Below are positions 1-8,600 of a stretch of DNA of 43,030 nucleotides, one piece after another. The stretch's first letter is position 1; each line of letters starts with the position of its first letter. Origin of the DNA: JABEVB01 sp049965775 (GTDB lineage: Bacteria; Planctomycetota; Phycisphaerae; WQYP01); contig JBMFVX010000004.1 in assembly GCA_049965775.1 (NCBI GenBank), forward strand, positions 1 to 43,030, written 5' to 3'. The notes under the pieces are model-generated. The model saw only the letters and a list, made by a program, of their open reading frames with translations. It was not told the origin of the DNA and searched no databases. The translations under genes and the position numbers were made by a program.

Positions 1-46
1 CAGCGTTGCGCGATCCATCCTCCTTATTATCGGACAATAACCACAA

Positions 47-754
47 ATGGTATCAGTTATTTATTTACAGGCCCTTAATGTGAACTTTCAGGCCAGGACG
101 GACGATCCGGAAATAAGCACCCGCGTAACCCAGTACGAGTTGGCATTTCGAATGCAGACCTCCGTGCCCGAATTGCTTGACACCGCCGGCGAATCGGCTG
201 ACACGCTTGCCATGTATAGCCCCAATGTGACCAAGCCCGGAACTTATGCGCATAATTGCCTGTTGGCGCGGCGGCTTGCGGAACGCGATGTCCGATTCAT
301 TCAGTTGTTTCATGAAGGCTGGGATCAGCACTCCAATTTACCCCAGCAGATCGGCTGGCAATGCGAAGATGTGGATCAGCCCACGGCGGCGCTGGTGCGC
401 GACCTCAAACAGCGCGGGCTTCTTGACGACACGCTGGTCATCTGGGGAGGCGAATTCGGCCGTACGGTTTACTCGCAGGGCGTGCTGACCGCCACCAATT
501 ACGGCCGCGACCACCACCCGCGATGTTTTACAACCTGGATGGCGGGCGGCGGCATACGCGGTGGAATCACCATCGGCGAAACCGACGACTACTGCTACAA
601 CATTGTGCGCGACCCGCATCATCTGCATGACATTCACGCGACCATGCTCTACCTCATGGGCATCAATCACAAAGACTTCACCTATAAGTACCAGGGACGA
701 TACTATCGGCTTACGGATGTCGGCGGCAACCTGATTGAAAAGGCATTAATGTGA
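47..754 (+). pseudogene. DUF1501 family protein, C-terminal part only (5' end broken)
   Basis: The 235 residues match the C-terminal half of DUF1501 proteins, secreted sulfatase/phosphatase-fold proteins of planctomycetes that usually exceed 400 residues. Visible hallmarks are TDDPEISTR..YELAFRMQ near the start, LARRLAERDVRFIQLFHEGWDQH, LVIWGGEFGRT, GRDHHPRCFTTWMAGGG and a C-terminal LTDVGGNLIEKAL. Recognisable similarity begins almost at residue 8 (LQALN). An in-frame TAA lies at 38-40, so this frame cannot be extended upstream, and the first 46 bases in the other two frames do not look like the missing part. The N-terminal signal and first half are therefore absent or frameshifted away just outside the window. 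The ATG has no good ribosome binding site. It overlaps the next gene by 4 bp, as in planctomycete DUF1501/cytochrome gene pairs. A functional short protein is possible but less likely. Confidence 0.65.
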
Positions 755-2412
755 GCACCTGCAACTGGCTGCCAAACGATCTTGCCGCCGCAAACTGGGT
801 GCTCTTTTTCGGGCACTTTCATATTCTGCTGCTCCATTTGCCCATTGGCATGTTGCTGCTGCTGGCGGCGCTGGAACTTCTAGGGCGATTCAACCGCTTT
901 AAGCGGGTGCGGGAAGCCCGCGGCCCGGCCCTCACACTCGCTGCACTAAGCGCCCTGGCAACGGTGGTATGCGGCTGGCTGCTGGCCTCGGCCGGCGGCT
1001 ACAACGCGACGTTGCTTTTTTGGCACCGCTGGCTCGGTACGACCGTGGCCGCGCTCTGCTGCGCAGCATGGTTGGCCTGGCGGTTTAACCGGTTGATCGT
1101 TTATCAATGTGGGCTATGGGCCGCGGTAGCTGTGCTGCTGGTTGCCGCACACTTGGGCGGCTCTTTAACGCACGGAAGCGGTTATTTAACGGAGTATGCT
1201 CCCCGGTTTATCCGGCGGTTTATGGGCAATGCGCCCCGTAATCAAACCGCGCGGCAGATCGTCTCCGACCCGGAGCGCCTCGTGGTTTACCGCGATATAA
1301 TCTCGCCCATTTTTACCACCGACTGCATAACCTGCCACGGGCCAGACAAGCAAAAGGCCGGTCTTCGGCTTGATACCTTCGCGGCGCTGATGAAGGGCAG
1401 CCACGATGGGCCGGTCATTGCAGTCGGCGAGCCTGACCATAGCGTGCTGGTGCAGCGGCTGCTGTTGCGTGCCGGCGACCGGCACCGAATGCCGCCGGCA
1501 GGTAAACCGGGTCCTACCAATGATCAAATAGCCCTGATTCGCTGGTGGGTTCGCAGCGGCGCCAAACCGCTGGCAACTGTTGCGCAGCTGCCGCAAACGT
1601 CAGGCATAGCCGATATTCTCGACAAACTTTATCCATCGCCCGATGCGCTTAAGCCTTTGCCAAGGGCTCAGGCGTTGGCGCTGGCAACAAAAATTGCTGC
1701 GCAAGAGCATGTTGTCATACGCCCTGAAACCGCAACATCAAAATGGTTGGATTGCAACGCGAATTTGCATAAGTCATTCTCCGATGCGCAAGTCGCCCAG
1801 TTGCTGCCCCTGGCCGCAAATTTGCGATCGCTCAACCTGGGGCGAACTCTCGTAAGCGATGCCGCCATGGCCGCGGTTGGAAAAATGACCAATCTTCATC
1901 GTTTGTCGCTCAACAGTACTGCTATAACCGACGCCGGATTAAAAAAGCTGCGGCACCTCCGCCGCCTGTCATACTTGAATCTTTACGACACCAAGGTAAG
2001 CGACGCAAGCTTAACATACCTGCGTCAAATGCCGCGTCTCCGCCATGTTTACCTGTGGCACACCTCGGTAACAACCGCTGCGGCGGGTCAATTCAGCAGG
2101 ATGATGACCGATACCGATCAAATCAATCGTTGGGATGCCCAAATAGCTCGATTGCAGCGGCATATTGCTGATGCGCAGGTTCAGGCACTGCTGGGCGCCG
2201 GTCCGTCGGGCGCAAAAGTTGCCGTGGCTGCCCCGGCCGCAAAGCCCATCAACATGTTCTGCCCCAACAGCGGCCGGCCGATAAATCCGAAAATTACAGT
2301 GGTCTATAACGGAAAGCTCATCGGATTTTGCAGCAGCCATTGCAAAGAACTGTTTTTGAAAAATCCAAAGCCTTTTCTGGTGAAGCTGGGGCTTACGGCC
2401 GCGCTAAAATGA
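751..2412 (+). CDS. Membrane protein fusing DUF2231-like TM domain, cytochrome c, leucine-rich repeats and a YHS-like metal site
   Basis: The GTG start overlaps the stop of the preceding DUF1501 gene (GTGA), indicating coupled translation. Residues about 15-140 hold four or so hydrophobic segments (FFGHFHILLLHLPIGMLLLL, VCGWLLASAGGY, VAVLLVAAHLGGSLTHGSGY) like DUF2231 membrane domains. A c-type heme site CITCH sits at residues 192-196 with a likely axial methionine in HRMPP near 247, the pattern of planctomycete cytochromes. Residues about 340-430 carry leucine-rich repeats (LRSLNLGRTLVSDAAMAAV, LHRLSLNSTAITDAGLKKL, LSYLNLYDTKVSDASLTYL). The last 50 residues (MFCPNSG..IGFCSSHCKELFLKNP) resemble YHS/TRASH metal-binding domains. 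I infer an envelope-anchored redox or heme protein working with the DUF1501 partner. Substrate is unknown. Confidence 0.8.
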   Translation: MSTCNWLPNDLAAANWVLFFGHFHILLLHLPIGMLLLLAALELLGRFNRFKRVREARGPALTLAALSALATVVCGWLLASAGGYNATLLFWHRWLGTTVAALCCAAWLAWRFNRLIVYQCGLWAAVAVLLVAAHLGGSLTHGSGYLTEYAPRFIRRFMGNAPRNQTARQIVSDPERLVVYRDIISPIFTTDCITCHGPDKQKAGLRLDTFAALMKGSHDGPVIAVGEPDHSVLVQRLLLRAGDRHRMPPAGKPGPTNDQIALIRWWVRSGAKPLATVAQLPQTSGIADILDKLYPSPDALKPLPRAQALALATKIAAQEHVVIRPETATSKWLDCNANLHKSFSDAQVAQLLPLAANLRSLNLGRTLVSDAAMAAVGKMTNLHRLSLNSTAITDAGLKKLRHLRRLSYLNLYDTKVSDASLTYLRQMPRLRHVYLWHTSVTTAAAGQFSRMMTDTDQINRWDAQIARLQRHIADAQVQALLGAGPSGAKVAVAAPAAKPINMFCPNSGRPINPKITVVYNGKLIGFCSSHCKELFLKNPKPFLVKLGLTAALK

Positions 2413-2633
2413 TATGGCACGCCGGCAGCTTCATGCGGCGATGCCGTACAAGCGATCCAGGCACATCGATCACCTGTCGCTTCGCATTGCCGAGCATATA
2501 AAACCCGGGCGATTATTGCGTTGTGTTACGCGAACCCAACCCGCTTCTGTGAACCACGCCGCGAGGCAATGACGCTCCGCAACACCGGCATGCTACAATT
2601 ACAGTTCCAGCCCGCAACAACACTGTGGCGGCG

Positions 2634-2655
2634 CTCTGCGTTCGTTGACGCAGAG
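2634..2655 (+). promoter_or_regulatory. Hairpin just upstream of the glucan synthase start
   Basis: CTCTGCG (2634-2640) and CGCAGAG (2649-2655) form a perfect 7-bp stem with an 8-base loop, ending 25 bases before the preferred ATG at 2681. A weak sigma-70-like pair lies upstream (ATGACG at 2569, TACAAT at 2594-2599, 19-bp spacer). It could be a leader hairpin that affects translation; it has no T-tract, so it is not a classic terminator. Confidence 0.35.
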
Positions 2656-2680
2656 CAATTCTCGCAGTAGTACAAGGTTT

Positions 2681-5600
2681 ATGTTGAAGCAACTGCTCAA
2701 TAACGCTCAAGATCGCCTGCGCTCGCAATTGTTGCGCGAGGCTGCCGGGGAGCCTTTGCGTCTGGAGCTTTTAAGCATCGAACAATTGGAGCAGCTGGCC
2801 CGGGAGCGAGCGGGCGAGCATGTGCTGCAGCCCGGGGCCGGTTCAGAAATACTCCTGGTGCGGCTGGCCGACAATCAGCGGGTTTTGCAAGATACCTACC
2901 ATTTGATTACAGCGGCGGTGAATGCCGGACAGGCCATCGCACCGGCCTCGGAATGGCTGCTCGACAACTTTTACATACTCGATGAAGAGATTCGTCTGAT
3001 CCGGCGGCATTTGCCGCGCGGTTATGCCCGGCAGTTGCCGGTGCTGGCGTTGGGGCCGCAAAGGTTGCTTCCGCGAATCTATGACATGGCCTTATGCCTG
3101 ATAAGTCATCTGGACGGCCGTGTGGATGCCGAAGTGATGTCGCGCTTCATCGCGGCTTATCAGCAAACACGCTCGCTCACCCTTGGCGAGCTATGGGCGC
3201 TGCCGATTATGCTGCGGCTGGCGCTGGTGGAAAACATGCGCCGTGTCGCCGGGCGCATAGCGCAGTCGCGTCACGATCGCAATCTGGCAAACCACTGGGC
3301 GGATGAACTCATTGCCGCCGCAGCCAAAAGCCCGGATCACACCATCATAGTGCTGGCCGATATGGTCAAGTCCAATCCGCCGCTTACCAGCGCCTTTGTC
3401 GCAGACCTTGTGCGGCGTCTGCAGGGGCAAAGCGCGTCGCTGGTGATGGCGCTCGATTGGGTGCAGCAGTTGGCGGTGCGCGCCAGCGAAAGCCTGGAAC
3501 GCCTGGTACAGCAGGAGAGCCAGCGCCAAGCCGCCGACCAGATATCCATGGGTAACTGCTTTGCCAGCCTGCGATTCATAGATGCCACCGACTGGATGAA
3601 ATTTGTCGAAGGGCACAGCGTCATCGAACAAAAGCTCCGCAGCGACCCGTCCGGCCTTTACGCGCAGGCCGATTTTCAGACGCGTGACCGTTGCCGGCAC
3701 GTCATTGAAGATCTGGCCCGCCGCGGAAAAGTAGATGAGCTGGCCGTCGCCGAAAAAGCTCTGTCGCTTGCCCAATCGGCAGCAAAGGAGTTTGGTGTAA
3801 ATAGCCGTCAGGCCCATGTGGGGTATTACCTTATAGATCAAGGCCGTCTCGCGCTCGAAGGCACGCTTAAGGCATACCCGCCGCTACGGGCGCGGCTGCA
3901 GCGTATGGTGCTCAAAAATCCGCCGCTTGCGTACCTGTCCGTTGTCGCAATTCTCACGCTGGCGCCTGTAGCCTTGCTTTTGCGGCCAACGGTGGAGAGT
4001 GGGATGGCACTGTGGTGTATTGTCATTCTTGCATTGTTGGCCGCGCTGGTGATGAGCCAGGGGGCGTTGGCCGTCGTCAATGAGTTGGCCACGCGCTTGA
4101 TTCCGGCGCGATTGCTGCCGCGGCTCGATTTTGAGCACGGCGTGCCCGATGACTGCCGCACACTGGTGGTCATTCCGAGTATGCTGGAAGACCCCGGCGA
4201 AGTACGCAATCTTCTGGAACAGATCGAAGTGCGCTTTTTGGCCAACCGCGATCCGAACTTGCTGTATGCGTTGCTTACCGATTATTGCGATGCGCCGCAG
4301 CAGATTATGCCCGAAGACGAATCGCTGCTGCGTCAGGCGGTTGAAGGTATAGAGCAGTTGAACCAGCGTTATGCTCAAGGCAACGTCGGGCCATTTTGTC
4401 TGCTTCATCGTCCGCGACATTTCAATGAGCGCGAAGGCGTCTGGATGGGCTATGAGCGCAAGCGCGGCAAACTTGCCGAGACTATGGAATGGTTGCGGGG
4501 CGGCGCCCAAGATCGTTTTTTGACGGTGATTGGTGATGCGGATTTGTTGGCCGGTGTGAAGTTTCTCATTACGCTTGACGCTGATACGCAATTGCCCCGT
4601 GGAACGGCGATTAAACTTATCGGCACGATGGCGCACATTCTTAATCGTCCGCAAATAGATTCTAAAACAGGCCTGGTGCGCCATGGTTATGGCATTTTGC
4701 AGCCTCGGGTGGCGGTGCATTTACCCGCATCCCGGCGATCTTGGTTTGTAAGGCTTTTCGGCGGCGATGCGGGACTGGACCCCTACACCCGGGCGGTTTC
4801 CGATGTTTATCAGGATTTATTCGGCGAGGGTTCATTTGTCGGTAAAGGCATTATTGACATAGATGCCTTTCATACGGTGCTGCATAAGCGATTTCCCGAA
4901 AATCGCATCCTGAGCCACGACCTGCTGGAGGGCTGCCATGTGCGCTCCGGCCTGGTAAGCGACGTACAGTTATTTGAAGATTTTCCGTCGCATTTTACCG
5001 CCGATGTCAACCGCAGGCATCGCTGGATACGCGGCGATTGGCAGATTGTCGGCTATTTACTGCCTTGGGTGCGCGATATGACTGGTCGGCGACTGGGCAA
5101 CCGGCTTTCAGCTCTGTCTCGCTGGAAAATATTTGATAACTTAAGACGCAGCCTCTGGCCACCGGCGGTGGTGGCGCTCTTCGCCTGGTTGTGCCTGGGG
5201 TTAGGGCATTCACGGGTGTGGGCATTGGGGCTTCTGGCAGTGGTGTTTGCGCCGCTGTTGTTGTCGAGCGTTTTTGACCTGGCGGCCAAAAGTTCAGACC
5301 TGCCTATCAACCTGCACTTGAACTACTGGGCTGCAGGTTTAGCCAGTCGGCTTACCCAAGGCCTTTTATTGATAGTGTTTGCCGGCTTTGAGGCTGTGAT
5401 ATGCCTGCAGGCTATCGGTCAAACGCTCACACGACTGCTTTTTACACGGCGGCATTTGCTGCAATGGCGCAGCAGCGGTCTGGTGGCACGCGGCGTACGG
5501 CATGACCTGCCGGCCTTCGTGTTGGGCATGTGGGTTGCACCTATCTTGGGCGCTGGACTGTTGCTTTGCACATGGCTTATTGGCGATGGCAAGCCGCTTT

Positions 5601-8600
5601 TGGCCGCCGGGCCATGCCTGCTTTGGATACTTTCACCTGTGGCCGCGTGGCTCCTGAGCAGGCCGCTCGACCTGTCACGCAGCAAGTTGGACGCAAAAAC
5701 GCAACAATTTCTGCGGGCGCTGGCGCGGCGCACCTGGCACTTCTTTGAAACGTTTGTTGTCGCTGAAGATCATTTTCTGCCGCCCGACAATTATCAGGAA
5801 TATCCGAAAGAAAAGATCGCGCACCGCACCTCACCTACAAATATCGGCTTGGCGGCACTTGCGAATTTGGCGGCGTTCGACGCCGGCTGGATCAGCGCCG
5901 GCACGCTGCTTTTCCGTACGCGAGCCATGTTAGACACGATGGACCGCCTAACTCGCTATCGCGGTCATTTCTTTAATTGGTACGACACGCAAACGCTTGA
6001 ACCTCTGCCGCCGCTGTATGTTTCTACCGTTGACAGCGGCAATCTGGCGGGGCATCTGCTGGTGCTTAAATCCGGCTTCGACGAAATGCGGGCGATTAGC
6101 CCGCTGCCGCAGCGCTGGGCGGCCGGCCTGGGCGATGTGCTGCTGATTATTAAGGATAGTATGGCTGCTGACGCGCTCGGCGCGGTATCGGGGCAATTAC
6201 CAGCGGATGTATCGCCCGGCGCACAAGTCCGACAATTGGAGCAGCTTATTGAACAGATGAGTGCTCGTGATGATGTGTCCCTGTCGGAAAGTGTTCATGT
6301 GCTGGAACAGTGCGTGAAGCTCTCCGCAGCCGAAGCCCACGCGGCTGCCGCCGCGAGCGAAGCATCCTCCAATGTACGCGGTTGGATTGAGATATTGTCC
6401 AAACAAGCCGCAGATTTGTGCGAGGACATTGTTTGGCTGGCGCCGTGGGTAAAGTTGCCGCCGCCGCCGGATATGCGGCCCGCCAATGCCGAGCTGGCTG
6501 GTATGTGGCGGGAGCTTTCACGACATTTCAGTGCTCTGAATAGGAATGCGGGCTTGTCTGACTTAGCCATCGCATGTCAAGCTGCGCTGGATGTTTTGCC
6601 CGGGCTCCATGCGGCGGCAATCGAGCCGCAGTACCAGCAGTGGCGAGACCAATGGGAATCCGCCTTGCGACTGGGGCTGCAGCGATTGCAGTCGCGACTC
6701 AACGACTTTGATCGTTTGGGGCGGCGCGCCGCCATCTTGGCGCAGATGGACTTCAAATTTCTATATGATACTGAACGAAAACTTCTCTCCATCGGCTTTC
6801 GTGTTTCTGACAATGCTTTGGACAAAGGCTTTTACGATCTGCTGGCATCCGAGGCGCGGCTTACAAGTTACATCGGCATTGTGCAGGGGCAGTTGCCGCA
6901 AGAGCATTGGTTTGCACTCGGGCGGCCGGTGACAGGGCGGTCCGGTCAGCTCGCACTGTTGAGCTGGAGCGGTTCAATGTTTGAATACCTGATGCCGCAG
7001 CTCGTCATGCCCCAGTTCGCGGGCACCTTGCTCGCTCAGACGATGCAGGCTGTGGTTGAACGGAATATAAATTACGCCAAGGCCCGCGGCATACCCTGGG
7101 GCGTGTCCGAATCAGGGTACAATGCCACCGACGCACAACTTAATTATCAGTATCGCGCCTTTGGCGTGCCGGGCCTGGGCTTTAAGCGGCGGCTTTCGGA
7201 AGATGTCGTCATTGCTCCCTATGCCTCCATGCTGGCGCTGCTGGCTTCGCCGCAGCGGGCGGCTGCGAATCTATTGCGACTCAAGCAGGATGGGCAAATG
7301 GGACGCTATGGCTTTTACGAAGCGATAGACTACACCGCAAGCCGGGTGCCTGAGCCGGGTACTCCCGCGACTGTGCGCTCGTTTATGGTGCACCATCAGG
7401 GCATGGGCCTGCTGGGAATTATATCGCATTTGCTGCACGAGCCGATGCAGCGGCGATTCTCGGCCGATCCGCTGTTGCGCTCCGGTGAATTGCTGCTGCA
7501 GGAAAAGATTCCGCGGGTAGCGGGCATTTTTCCGCATTCCTCGGAGGTTGCTGAGTCGCGTCGGCCCGTGGCGCAGGAACGCCCGGCATGGCGCGTATTT
7601 TCAGGCTCGGCCACGCCGGCGCCCGAAGCTCACCTCATCTCCAATGGGCGCTATCATGTCATGGTTACAACCGTGGGCAGCGGGCGTTCGCTATTCAACG
7701 ACCTTGCGCTGACGCGCTGGCAGGCCGACTACACACGTGATTGCTGGGGCTTGTATTGTTACATTCGCGACCTTGATTCGCAGCGATGGTGGTCTGCCGG
7801 AATATCGCCCGCAGGCCGCGTGGGCCAGGCATACGAAGCTGTGTTCTCGGAGGGCAAGGCCGAGTTTCGGCGGCGCGACGGCTCGATCGAAACGCGCATG
7901 ACCATTGCCGTCTCACCCGAGGACGATATTGAACTGCGCCGCATCTTGCTGACCAATCGCGGCAAAACGCCCCGAACTATTGAAGTCACCAGTTACGGCG
8001 AAGTGGTTCTGCAGTCGCAAACTGCCGATGCGGCACATCCGGCCTTTGGCAACCTGTTTGTGCAAACCAGCGTACTAAGTGAGCACTTTGCTCTTTTGGC
8101 GACGCGGCGGGCGCGATCCAACACTGAACAGCCGCCCTGGTTGATGCACCAGTTGACGGTGCACGGTGCGGCGGCGGAGTTTTCATATCAAACCGGGCGT
8201 GAGGCTTTTATTGGCAGAGGTCGCTCGGCGGCTCAGCCGCTGGCGATGGACCGTCCCGGACCGCTGGGTAATTTTGCAGGCGCACCGCTGGACCCGATTG
8301 TCGCCATACGCCGACATTTTGTCATCGAACCTGAACAAACAATTTGTCTCGATATGTTATTAGGTGTTGGAGCCACCCGCCAGCAGGTTGAGGCGATGGC
8401 GGCCCGCTACAGCGACCGCCGGCTAACCGACCGCGTGATGGACCTTGCGTGGTCGCATAATCAGGTCATGCTGCATCAGCTTGGCGCTACCGAGGCGGAG
8501 GCGCAGCTTTTTGGCCGATTGGCCGGTGCATTGCTGTACCCGGGGCCGGCGCTGCGGGCGGGTGGAGAGACGGTACGGCGCAATGTGCGCGGCCAGTCCG

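Noticed and set aside
2645..2680. TTG start of the glucan synthase 36 bases upstream
   Set aside because: It lies in a perfect hairpin without a ribosome site; ATG 2681 has AAGG just before it.
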